Shown one piece after another: positions 1 to 6,797 of a stretch of 10,057 nucleotides of DNA. How positions within the stretch are numbered: position 1 is the stretch's first letter; the number at the start of each line of letters is the position of its first letter. The position numbers and the translations under genes were made by a program. This DNA is from Chloroflexota bacterium. GTDB lineage: Bacteria; Chloroflexota; Ktedonobacteria; Ktedonobacterales; Ktedonobacteraceae. Below the pieces are notes generated by a model that saw only the letters and a program-made list of their open reading frames with translations, was not told the origin of the DNA and searched no databases. The stretch lies in the NCBI GenBank assembly GCA_005881495.1, contig VBHI01000111.1:1-10057 (forward strand). The letters are read 5' to 3'.

Positions 1-150
1 AAGACCGCAATCCTTCAGAAACGCCAACAAGCAATCTCCTCTCTCAGTTACTCACTCGATGAAGCCTACGACTATCTCGGTTCCCTCCCAGAAACTCTCG
101 ACGATGCCCGCTTCTTTTTTGATGCCGGTCACGAAGGTATGGTTGCGTAA
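1..150 (+). CDS. C-terminal fragment of an unidentified protein, possible antitoxin partner of the downstream MazF
   Basis: The frame is open from the first base of the window and ends at TAA 148-150, giving 49 visible residues; the start lies outside. The visible part contains LDEAYDYLGSLPETLDDARF and ends in GHEGMVA. It is rich in Asp/Glu and aromatic residues and reads like a helical segment followed by a short tail. I do not recognise the family. The stop is only 22 bases before the start of a MazF/PemK toxin on the same strand, the position in which an antitoxin gene normally sits, and acidic, aromatic-rich C-terminal tails are common in antitoxins that occupy the MazF RNA-binding groove. 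The antitoxin role is inferred from position only. It could equally be an unrelated upstream gene. Confidence 0.6.
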   Translation, partial: KTAILQKRQQAISSLSYSLDEAYDYLGSLPETLDDARFFFDAGHEGMVA

Positions 151-172
151 TTGTGTAATAAGGTAAATTTGT

Positions 173-610
173 ATGAGTAGTGAGGCGAGGCAAACACAAC
201 AGCCCAGCCCCGAACAACAATCGAGACAGCAAGAATCAATTTCTCCTCCATCGCTTCCCCCAAGCCCCAGGCGTGGAGAGATTTGGGATGTGAACTGGTC
301 CCCTGGCCGTGGTGCAGAACAAAAAGGTACTCGTCCCGCCTTGATTATCCAGAATGATCGAGGCAATGCCTCTCTTTCTTATCCCCTGACTATTGTCGCC
401 TCGATGAGCCGCACTGAACGCGAGCTGCCTCTGCACGTACGTATTGCTCCATCCGAAGAGAATGGCTTGACCGATTTTACCGATGTCAAATGTGAACAGC
501 TCATGACCATTGAAAAATCACGCCTGGTGCGTCGCCGTGGTAACATCACCTCCGATGAACTCAGCCGCGTAGATGTGGCACTGAAGTTGAGCTTGAACCT
601 GCTGTCGTGA
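173..610 (+). CDS. Type II toxin-antitoxin system toxin, MazF/PemK family endoribonuclease
   Basis: The 145-residue product is a sequence-specific mRNA interferase of the MazF/PemK family, which cleaves single-stranded RNA as a dimer and is normally held inactive by an antitoxin. The core spans about residues 33-143: RRGEIWDVNW, the G-x-EQKGTRPALIIQND strand-loop region (51-62), ELPLHVRIA (84-92) and the CEQLMTIEKSRL region (107-118). Compared with Bacillus subtilis MazF as I remember it, catalytic Arg25 corresponds to Arg54 here, while Thr48 aligns with Ser79 in VASMSR. Residues 1-32 are a Gln/Ser/Pro-rich, probably disordered extension absent from classical MazF of about 115 residues; no start codon lies closer to the core. 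ATG 173 is preceded by AAGG at 160-163. The family call is secure; whether the toxin is active is unknown. Confidence 0.93.
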   Translation: MSSEARQTQQPSPEQQSRQQESISPPSLPPSPRRGEIWDVNWSPGRGAEQKGTRPALIIQNDRGNASLSYPLTIVASMSRTERELPLHVRIAPSEENGLTDFTDVKCEQLMTIEKSRLVRRRGNITSDELSRVDVALKLSLNLLS

Positions 611-667
611 GGGTAACTCCTCACTTCCACAATGTATCATCCTCTGTCAAACTATATTTAAAACTCA

Positions 668-695
668 TTGAAATTATCTACAGGTATGATATCAT
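668..695 (+). promoter_or_regulatory. Probable sigma-70/SigA-type promoter of the TPR gene
   Basis: TTGAAA at 668-673 and TATCAT at 690-695 are separated by 16 bases; each hexamer matches the consensus at 5 of 6 positions. Transcription would start near 702 and give a leader of about 59 bases before the ATG at 761. It lies in the gap after the MazF stop at 610, so the TPR gene probably has its own promoter. Call made by eye. Confidence 0.45.
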
Positions 696-760
696 TAAGC
701 CCGTCCCGGGTATTTCTCATGAATCGCGACTCGCTATCATACATAAAAAGGAGGGATGTC

Positions 761-1984
761 ATGCAAAGAAAACACCTTTTATTTGCTGTTGCATTGCTGG
801 CTATCCTACTCTCTATTCTCCTGGTAACAACATCGGGATCACATGCACTGGCCCACAACACCACCATTATTGATGCGCCAACGGCGACACCTGATCCCAA
901 TCAGATTCTTAATCAGGCCAATCAGGCCACATCCGAAGCTCAAGGCACACTGAACGTTATAACCAGTATTCTAAATCTCGCTTCTGTCGTTGTCGGGATA
1001 TCAGCCATCGCGGTTGGATTATTTACTACTTTTGGTTTAACTTTATTAAACAGGTATCGCAAACAATTAAGTGAGGAGCGAGAAGAAGCAATCAAGAGAA
1101 GAACTGCCGTGGACAATACGCTAAAAGCGGTTGTGTATCTTGGTTTAGGTGACCAACTTTACAATCACGACAGGAAACAAGAAGCAGTCGCTTTCTATCG
1201 TAAGGTCGGAAGTCTTCTCCCAGAAGACAGCGAGATTAATAATAGTTTGGGCCGCATCTATAGCGGAACTGGCTATTATGACGACGCTATCACAGCGTTT
1301 AAAGCAGCCCTTTCCGTTACTCCCAATTTTGCTGAGGCCGAAATGGAATTAGGATTGGCCTACCGCCGTCGTGGAGAAGCACAGAAAGGACCAGATGCAG
1401 AGACTCTACGTAATGCCGATTACGACGAAGCGCTAGTGCATCTAAAGCGCGCCATTGATCTGCGCCCCAATTATGAAGACGCTCTCGCGGGACTCGGTGC
1501 AGTCTACCGCCGCATGGGAGATATTGAGAGAGATGCACAGCATGACTCCAAAGCCAGGGAATATTATGAGCAAGCCAGAAAATATTATGCACAGGCCCAA
1601 ATCGCTGATCCTTCTTCTTCTTACGCACTGGGAAATGTTGCCAGTCTCTCCTGGTATTTGGGCGAGAAGAATGACGCCAAAAGATACTTCATCCTTGCTG
1701 AGGCTGCTGCAAAGGTACGCATTTTGAACGCGGGACGCACGCCGGAAATTTACTGGGACTACTATGATCAGGCACTGGCTCAACTGGTGTTAGGAGAGAT
1801 CAATAACAGCAAAGCGATGAAAGACGAGGCTTTACAAACCTACGCAGCTGCAACTCGCCTTACTCCTGGCATAATACAACTCAATAGTGTCTTGAATAAC
1901 CTCAGCCTGCTACAAAAAGCGCAAGAGCACATAGACAGATTGGATACTGTCATCGCTATGCTGGAAGAGGCAAAAACGCGGTGA
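761..1984 (+). CDS. Membrane-anchored tetratricopeptide repeat (TPR) protein
   Basis: The 407-residue product probably acts as a protein-protein interaction scaffold at the membrane; no catalytic motif is visible. Residues 5-24 form a hydrophobic signal-peptide or anchor segment, a Thr/Pro/Gln-rich stretch follows (33-65), and a second membrane segment lies at about 68-96, ending in the basic NRYRKQ. A charged linker (100-118) leads to at least six TPR-like helix pairs at about 123-156, 157-190, 191-238, 239-286, 287-328 and 329-370, the clearest being GYYDDAITAFKAALSVTPNF. Repeats three and four carry insertions of roughly 14 residues. If both segments span the membrane, the TPR part is cytoplasmic. 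ATG 761 was chosen because AAGGAGGG (748-754) lies at ideal distance; in-frame TTG 668 and ATG 719 are upstream but lack such a site. The partner is unknown. Confidence 0.88.
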   Translation: MQRKHLLFAVALLAILLSILLVTTSGSHALAHNTTIIDAPTATPDPNQILNQANQATSEAQGTLNVITSILNLASVVVGISAIAVGLFTTFGLTLLNRYRKQLSEEREEAIKRRTAVDNTLKAVVYLGLGDQLYNHDRKQEAVAFYRKVGSLLPEDSEINNSLGRIYSGTGYYDDAITAFKAALSVTPNFAEAEMELGLAYRRRGEAQKGPDAETLRNADYDEALVHLKRAIDLRPNYEDALAGLGAVYRRMGDIERDAQHDSKAREYYEQARKYYAQAQIADPSSSYALGNVASLSWYLGEKNDAKRYFILAEAAAKVRILNAGRTPEIYWDYYDQALAQLVLGEINNSKAMKDEALQTYAAATRLTPGIIQLNSVLNNLSLLQKAQEHIDRLDTVIAMLEEAKTR

Positions 1985-2149
1985 GACAAGTAGCAAATTG
2001 GCTGATTAATGGCTCATATGGCTGGTATCTCCCAGATTCATTGGCTGTAGCAGCGTAAACTCCCCATATGATAGAATCGTGACATACATATGATACATCC
2101 ATGCAATCCATGTAATGGGACAATCAATCAGGGCAGGAGACACACAGTC
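1985..2149 (+). promoter_or_regulatory. pdxS upstream region with short direct repeats and a weak promoter candidate
   Basis: No gene is visible here. GTGACA at 2079-2084 and TGCAAT at 2102-2107, 17 bases apart, form a weak promoter candidate with a start near 2114. The region holds several short repeats: CATATGATA at 2065-2073 and 2087-2095 (22 bases apart, about two helical turns), a further CATATG at 2015-2020, ATTGGCTG at 1997-2004 and 2040-2047, and ATCCATG at 2097-2103 and 2106-2112. Such an arrangement could bind a regulator of vitamin B6 synthesis, but no known operator is recognised. CAGGAGA at 2134-2140 is the pdxS ribosome binding site. Confidence 0.3.
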
Positions 2150-3037
2150 ATGCAAAAGCAGACAGGAACCATACAAGTAAAACGAACATTTCCAGAAATG
2201 CTCAAGGGCGGCGTCATTTGTGATGTGGTAAACGCGGAACAGGCGCGCATCGCAGAAGAGGCCGGGGCTTGTGCAGTGATGGCACTCGAGCGCGTGCCAG
2301 CCGATATTCGCGCTCACGGCGGCGTTGCCCGTATGAGCGACCCCGAGCTTATTATCCAGATCAAAGCGGCAGTCACCATTCCGGTCATGGCCAAGTGCCG
2401 CATCGGGCATTTTGTCGAAGCCGAGATTCTCCAGGCGATTGGCGTAGATTGTATCGATGAATCAGAGGTATTGACGCCAGCAGACGAACATTTCCATGTC
2501 AATAAGCACCTCTTCTCCGTGCCATTTGTCTGTGGAGCACGCAACCTTGGCGAAGCATTGCGCCGCATTGGTGAGGGAGCAGCGATGATGCGCACCAAGG
2601 GTGAAGCAGGCTCGGGCAATGTCGTAGAGGCCGTCCGCCATATGAGAGCCATTATGGATGGTATCCGCCGCTTGCAAATGCTCCCTGAAGAGGAATGGAT
2701 GACCGAGGCTAAAAATCTTGGCGCACCCTACGAGTTGGTCGCTGAAGTAGCTCGTACAGGAAAACTCCCGGTGGTCAACTTCTCAGCGGGCGGCATAGCC
2801 ACACCCGCCGATGCTGCTCTGATGATGCGTTTAGGCGCTGAAGGTATCTTCGTCGGCTCCGGTATCTTCAAGTCAGGTGATCCAATGAAACGCGCCAAAG
2901 CCATCGTGCGAGCCACCACCCATTTTGAAGACCCCGCCATAATCGCGGAGGTATCGAGAAACATTGGCGAGCCAATGGTGGGCATTAACCTCGATACCTT
3001 GCCCGAGGAACAATTAATGGCCCGGCGTGGCTGGTAA
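2150..3037 (+). CDS. pdxS: Pyridoxal 5'-phosphate synthase, synthase subunit PdxS
   Basis: PdxS makes pyridoxal 5'-phosphate from ribose 5-phosphate, glyceraldehyde 3-phosphate and ammonia supplied by PdxT, in the deoxyxylulose-independent vitamin B6 pathway; it forms a cytoplasmic dodecamer that binds up to twelve PdxT. The 295-residue (beta/alpha)8 barrel has full family length. Visible residues include Asp25 in GVICDVV, the lysine forming the first covalent sugar adduct (Lys82 in VMAKCRIGH), the second lysine (Lys150 in MRTKGEAG) that carries the swinging intermediate, and the phosphate-binding [10 protein letters not shown] (214-223) and [11 protein letters not shown] (232-242) segments. 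ATG 2150 is chosen over an in-frame ATG at 2090 because CAGGAGA precedes it and the resulting [12 protein letters not shown] matches the usual start. pdxT follows 107 bases downstream. Confidence 0.98.
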   Translation: MQKQTGTIQVKRTFPEMLKGGVICDVVNAEQARIAEEAGACAVMALERVPADIRAHGGVARMSDPELIIQIKAAVTIPVMAKCRIGHFVEAEILQAIGVDCIDESEVLTPADEHFHVNKHLFSVPFVCGARNLGEALRRIGEGAAMMRTKGEAGSGNVVEAVRHMRAIMDGIRRLQMLPEEEWMTEAKNLGAPYELVAEVARTGKLPVVNFSAGGIATPADAALMMRLGAEGIFVGSGIFKSGDPMKRAKAIVRATTHFEDPAIIAEVSRNIGEPMVGINLDTLPEEQLMARRGW

Positions 3038-3082
3038 TGTACTTTTGAACGAGACATACCTGCACTCAAAAAAACTGCCGTA

Positions 3083-3104
3083 GGGACCCGATTCATCGCG
3101 TCCC
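3083..3104. repeat. REP-like short palindrome between pdxS and pdxT
   Basis: GGGACCCGAT (3083-3092) and ATCGCGTCCC (3095-3104) form a 10-bp stem with one mismatched position and a TC loop. The core GATTCATCGCG with flanking GGGAC/GTCCC resembles the dispersed GATTCATC-centred palindromes I associate with Chloroflexota genomes; that resemblance is from memory. In the transcript it would form an intercistronic hairpin without a U-tract, so it is not a classic terminator. It could stabilise the pdxS end of the message or attenuate pdxT. Confidence 0.55.
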
Positions 3105-3144
3105 GCGCAGGGCCTGGTGAGTCGCAATCCAAACAGAAAAATAT

Positions 3145-3777
3145 ATGGAATCTAAAAACTACAACTCAAAACTACGTATAGGCGTATTAGCATTGCAGGG
3201 CGATTTTGAAGCTCATTGTAAAGCATTGCAAAAAGCTGCGACCGAATTGGGCATCGAAGTCGAGGGAAAAGCGATCAAATTACCCGCGCAATTAGACGGA
3301 TTAGATGGTATAATAATACCAGGTGGTGAGAGTACCACCATTGGCAAACTAATGGTGTTGTATGGCTTACAGGAGCCATTACAACAGAAGATTCGCGAAG
3401 GCCTCCCCGTTTGGGGGACATGTGCGGGATTGATACTATTAGCAAAAGAGACGGATAATGCGCTGGAAGGTCAACCATTATTGGCCTCGATGAACATTCG
3501 CGTCCGTCGTAACGCATTTGGCAGTCAGCGGGAAAGTTTTGAGACTGATCTGTCTGTGCCGGTACTAGGAGAAGCGCCATTCCACGCGTTCTTCATTCGG
3601 GGACCCGTCATTGAGTCGGTAGGACCTGGAGTGGAGACACTGGCAACGCTCGACGATGGAACCATCGTTGCTGTCCGCGAAGGAAGGTTACTTGGCACTG
3701 CATTTCACCCGGAGGTTTCAGGAGACCCACGCTTTCATCACTACTTTCTCCGCATAGTACAGAGCGTCAAAGGGTAA
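3145..3777 (+). CDS. pdxT: Pyridoxal 5'-phosphate synthase, glutaminase subunit PdxT
   Basis: PdxT is the class I glutamine amidotransferase that hydrolyses glutamine and channels ammonia to PdxS. The 210-residue product shows all family marks: GVLALQGDFEAH near the N-terminus (13-24), the oxyanion-region PGGESTTIGKL (59-69), the nucleophile Cys93 in GTCAGLILL, and the remainder of the triad His188 and Glu190 in AFHPEVSGD. It is 10 to 20 residues longer than typical, the excess lying in the MESKNYNSK leader before the first beta strand. ATG 3145 has no evident Shine-Dalgarno (the upstream bases are A-rich), so initiation may be weak or coupled to pdxS. The downstream gene starts 35 bases after its stop, which suggests one transcript with pdxS and the fusion gene. 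Confidence 0.98.
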   Translation: MESKNYNSKLRIGVLALQGDFEAHCKALQKAATELGIEVEGKAIKLPAQLDGLDGIIIPGGESTTIGKLMVLYGLQEPLQQKIREGLPVWGTCAGLILLAKETDNALEGQPLLASMNIRVRRNAFGSQRESFETDLSVPVLGEAPFHAFFIRGPVIESVGPGVETLATLDDGTIVAVREGRLLGTAFHPEVSGDPRFHHYFLRIVQSVKG

Positions 3778-3778
3778 T

Positions 3779-3814
3779 ATCCATTCGGAGACCCCAGACG
3801 CGGGAGTAATGGAT
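3779..3814 (+). promoter_or_regulatory. Hairpin covering the start region of the GNAT-ATPase-R3H gene
   Basis: ATCCATT (3779-3785) is perfectly complementary to AATGGAT (3808-3814), whose last two bases are the first two of the ATG at 3813. Inside this 7-bp stem, CCC (3792-3794) can pair with GGG (3802-3804) of the ribosome binding site GGGAG (3802-3806). The left arm begins two bases after the pdxT stop, so a ribosome finishing pdxT would melt it. This is the layout expected for translational coupling. Seen by eye; no folding energy was calculated. Confidence 0.45.
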
Positions 3815-6683
3815 GATACGACCGGTACTATACGTCGATTTGCCGGGAATCATCTACTCGATTGATCGCCGTGCTCGTAGTAGACAGCACGAGTTTGCAA
3901 ACTTTGTGTGCTGGCTCGAGCCGGAGGAGAAACGTCTCCCATTGCCACCTTTTCTGCGTAATATCTTTCCGCTCAATCCGGCCTCGCGCACCTGGATTTG
4001 TGAAGACCATTGGCGCATTCTCGGGTTCGCCCAGATTCAGGAGAGGCCGTCCCATAACATGTGGGAGGTTTCCTACTTGGCCTCGATGGTACAGCGCAAT
4101 GTCTCCAGCGACGATGTTCTGACAGCACTCCTTGAATATATGTTAGAGATGGCTGCAGGACACGGCATCCTCCGTATTTTCGCTAAGGTTGAGGACGAAA
4201 TACCAGAACAGGAACTGTTCCAACGAGCAGGCTTTCAACGGTACGCCCGCGAATTGACCTATGTCTATGATCCTGCTGGGGCCAAATCTTTTACTTCTGA
4301 CCCCGCTCCCAACCTTCCCTCACTGCGGCGTTGGAACCGCCACCATGTGTGGGGTTTGCATCAACTCTACCGCTCTGTTACTCCACAACGGGTACAGATG
4401 GCAGAGATGCTGGAGAACAGCGAAGAATTTGCTAAGCTACACGTCGGATCACTACGGCCGTTGCCTGCTCCCTTCTCGCGGGGGCAGGAAAACTATGTGT
4501 GTGATGTAGGCGTTCGTTTAGGAGCATGGCTGCGTCTTTGCCCGGGCCACGGTTCGGCGCCGCACCAGCTCTCTCTTATTGTCCATCCTGAACATTCTGA
4601 ACTTGCTGAACCGCTTTTGCGCTTTGGAATCAGAAAGTTACAGGACCAGGGTGTAACGACGAGAAGCATCTATTGTCAGGTGCGAGAGTACGAGTCGTTT
4701 GTAATCGCCGCTCTGCGCAACAGTGGATTCGAGCAAACCACCATCAGGGCTCTGCTCGTGCGACACATAGCGCTCCTGGCTATGCGTCAGCGCACAGTCC
4801 CCGACGATCTGGAGGCTCTGCTAGCGACACTTCCGCCTGGCATCCACGACGCGGTCAATCGGCTAGAAAACCGAAGCGAACTGCTGGAGATCGTAATGGA
4901 CCTTGGGCGTTTCGCCGAAGGCCGGTTCCCAGAAGGGGAGGTGATCCTTAGTACAGAGCCAATTACCACTGCAGACCTCGAATACGTGGTCGAACGCATC
5001 GGTGAATTTGGCGACGATAACCGTGCTGGTATTGAACGCACGCTCCATCGTATTAGCGCCCTACGCAATCGCAAAGGAAAAGTTGTCGGCTTGACCTGCC
5101 GTATTGGTCGAGCGGTACTCGGCAGTATTGCCCTGATCCGTGATATTGTCGAACAGGGTCAATCCATCTTGATTCTCGGTCGTCCAGGTGTGGGGAAAAC
5201 CACTCTGCTACGTGAAATAGCTCGCGTCCTCGCGGACGAAGCCAATAAACGGGTAGTGGTCGTCGATACCTCCAATGAAATCGCAGGTGATGGGGATATT
5301 CCGCATCACGGCATTGGTCGTGCTCGCCGCATGCAGGTGGCACGCACCGCAGAACAGCACGCGGTGATGATTGAGGCCGTCGAAAACCATATGCCCCAGG
5401 TAATCGTCATAGATGAAATCGGTACAGAGCTGGAAGCCGCCGCCGCGCGCACTATTGCTGAACGCGGTGTACAGCTTGTGGCAACTGCCCATGGGAACTC
5501 ACTGGGTAACCTGCTGGTCAACCCTACGCTCTCTGATCTTGTCGGCGGTATCCAGACCGTGACCCTCGGTGACGAGGAGGCGCGGCGCCGTCATACGCAG
5601 AAGAGTATCCTGGAACGTAAAGCGCCACCGACCTTCGATGTGGTGGTTGAACAGCAGAGCTGGCAAGAACTCATCGTGCATCGCGATGTCGCTGAAACGG
5701 TGGACAGTATGCTGCGAGGGCACGCCGTCACTGCCGAGGAACGCACGCGCGATGAAGAGAGTGGGCGTGTCACCATGCGCCGTATCTCCGCAGGTGGTAT
5801 GGAGGTACCGACCTGGGGCGTTGGCGGCCTTGGTGGACCTGTCGATCCTCGCCTGGCAGGTCCAGGTGGAAATTATGAGCGTTCCAGCCGTGGCAATAAT
5901 AGCAACGAGGACTGGGGGCAGTTTCGCCAGGTTGGACAGGGACAAGGTTTTCGTAACGGTGGGAACGCTGGAGGCGGTGGCAATGAGCGCGCACGCGGTC
6001 GAAGCCAGAGCCAGCCGCAAACGCAATTTCGAGCTTTAGCGCCGACCGGGACGTCTCCAGCGGACGTGGAACACCAGCGCCCCACGGCATTGCTGGCCAC
6101 TCAACGTGCTCCTCAGGCCGAAGGGGTTTACAAACCTGAAGAGATGGAGGAACCGGTGCCGATCATGAAGACGCTGCGCGTCTATCCGTTCGGCGTGAAC
6201 CGCGACCGCCTGGCAGAGTCAGCACGTCAACTACGTGTACCCATCATTGTCACGAACAACCAGAGTGATGCCGATGCTGTCATAACTTTGAAAAATTACT
6301 ATCGCCGCCAACCTGAGCGGTTGCAGCAAGCGGAACAGGACCGTAAGTTGATTATCATCCTGAAAAACAATACCGTCGCCCAAATGCAGCACGCACTTGC
6401 ACACGTCTTCGACATTCCTACGGCGGACGCACCGCCTGATGACGAAGACGAGGCAGAGGGTGAAGGGAAAGATACAGTTGATTCAACGACGCGAGCCTTG
6501 CTGGAGACAGAGGACGCCATTCATCAAGTCCTGAACAAAGGCTTGACGACGGCAGAATTGGCTCCAGCCAATGCCTACATCCGCAGATTGCAGCACCAGA
6601 TGGCAACGCGCTATAACCTGATCTCGCGCAGTAGAGGAAAAGAACCCTATCGAAGGGTGAAGATCTTTCGGTCGAGAGATTAG
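3813..6683 (+). CDS. Tandem GNAT-like domains fused to a SpoIIIAA/Ycf45-type AAA ATPase with C-terminal R3H domain
   Basis: This 956-residue protein combines modules usually found apart. Residues about 60-152 ([10 protein letters not shown], then [19 protein letters not shown]) and 225-320 ([20 protein letters not shown], then [18 protein letters not shown]) look like two GNAT acyltransferase folds, possibly degenerate. Residues 328-640 are the single-stranded nucleic-acid-binding ATPase related to SpoIIIAA and plastid/cyanobacterial Ycf45: [25 protein letters not shown], Walker [10 protein letters not shown] (456-464), [22 protein letters not shown] (485-506, a family hallmark) and Walker B VIVIDEIG (530-537). 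Residues about 660-745 are Gly/Gln/Asn/Arg-rich and probably disordered. A second conserved block begins at [16 protein letters not shown] (785-800), an acidic stretch follows (871-888), and an R3H domain ends the protein with its RxxxH motif at 924-928 (RRLQH). GGGAG at 3802-3806 serves ATG 3813. The role is unknown, perhaps RNA or DNA handling. Confidence 0.9.
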   Translation: MIRPVLYVDLPGIIYSIDRRARSRQHEFANFVCWLEPEEKRLPLPPFLRNIFPLNPASRTWICEDHWRILGFAQIQERPSHNMWEVSYLASMVQRNVSSDDVLTALLEYMLEMAAGHGILRIFAKVEDEIPEQELFQRAGFQRYARELTYVYDPAGAKSFTSDPAPNLPSLRRWNRHHVWGLHQLYRSVTPQRVQMAEMLENSEEFAKLHVGSLRPLPAPFSRGQENYVCDVGVRLGAWLRLCPGHGSAPHQLSLIVHPEHSELAEPLLRFGIRKLQDQGVTTRSIYCQVREYESFVIAALRNSGFEQTTIRALLVRHIALLAMRQRTVPDDLEALLATLPPGIHDAVNRLENRSELLEIVMDLGRFAEGRFPEGEVILSTEPITTADLEYVVERIGEFGDDNRAGIERTLHRISALRNRKGKVVGLTCRIGRAVLGSIALIRDIVEQGQSILILGRPGVGKTTLLREIARVLADEANKRVVVVDTSNEIAGDGDIPHHGIGRARRMQVARTAEQHAVMIEAVENHMPQVIVIDEIGTELEAAAARTIAERGVQLVATAHGNSLGNLLVNPTLSDLVGGIQTVTLGDEEARRRHTQKSILERKAPPTFDVVVEQQSWQELIVHRDVAETVDSMLRGHAVTAEERTRDEESGRVTMRRISAGGMEVPTWGVGGLGGPVDPRLAGPGGNYERSSRGNNSNEDWGQFRQVGQGQGFRNGGNAGGGGNERARGRSQSQPQTQFRALAPTGTSPADVEHQRPTALLATQRAPQAEGVYKPEEMEEPVPIMKTLRVYPFGVNRDRLAESARQLRVPIIVTNNQSDADAVITLKNYYRRQPERLQQAEQDRKLIIILKNNTVAQMQHALAHVFDIPTADAPPDDEDEAEGEGKDTVDSTTRALLETEDAIHQVLNKGLTTAELAPANAYIRRLQHQMATRYNLISRSRGKEPYRRVKIFRSRD

Positions 6684-6689
6684 GAAAGG

Positions 6690-6741
6690 AAAGTAAAAAT
6701 CACTTTGCCACCCGCGCGGGTGGCAAAGTGATTTTTACTTT
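6690..6741. terminator. Perfect 52-bp palindrome, probable bidirectional intrinsic terminator
   Basis: Two 26-base arms (6690-6715 and 6716-6741) are exact reverse complements with no spacer. The GC-rich heart is GCCACCCGCGCGGGTGGC (6707-6724), flanked on both sides by A/T tracts (AAAGTAAAAAT to the left, ATTTTTACTTT to the right). RNA from either strand would form a strong hairpin whose 3' side ends in a U-rich run. It begins 7 bases after the stop of the plus-strand fusion gene and lies 57 bases beyond the end of the convergent minus-strand gene, as expected for a shared terminator. Confidence 0.85.
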
Positions 6742-6797
6742 AGCGGCAGTTATTGAATATCATACCTTTTTCTAGACTATTGTCAATCCTACCTGCC

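Noticed and set aside
668..760. Upstream extension of the TPR protein from TTG 668 or ATG 719
   Set aside because: Neither start has a good Shine-Dalgarno, while ATG 761 follows AAGGAGGG and begins a proper signal-peptide-like segment. TTG 668 also overlaps the proposed -35.
2006..2410. 134-codon minus-strand frame across the pdxS start
   Set aside because: It is antisense to conserved PdxS codons and has no family features.
3083..3104. Intrinsic terminator between pdxS and pdxT
   Set aside because: The stem is not followed by a U-rich tract, and pdxT needs expression with pdxS.
5499..6026. Long minus-strand frame of 175 codons opposite the fusion gene
   Set aside because: It lies antisense to a strongly conserved ATPase region, shows no recognisable domain, and is explained by codon bias of the real gene.
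5569..6039. 156-codon plus-strand frame overlapping the fusion gene in another phase
   Set aside because: No ribosome binding site or recognisable domain. It is a shadow of the low-complexity, G-rich coding stretch.
4782..6683. Independent internal start of the ATPase-R3H part at Met324
   Set aside because: No ribosome binding site precedes ATG 4782 and the reading frame is continuous from 3813, so a genuine fusion is more likely.
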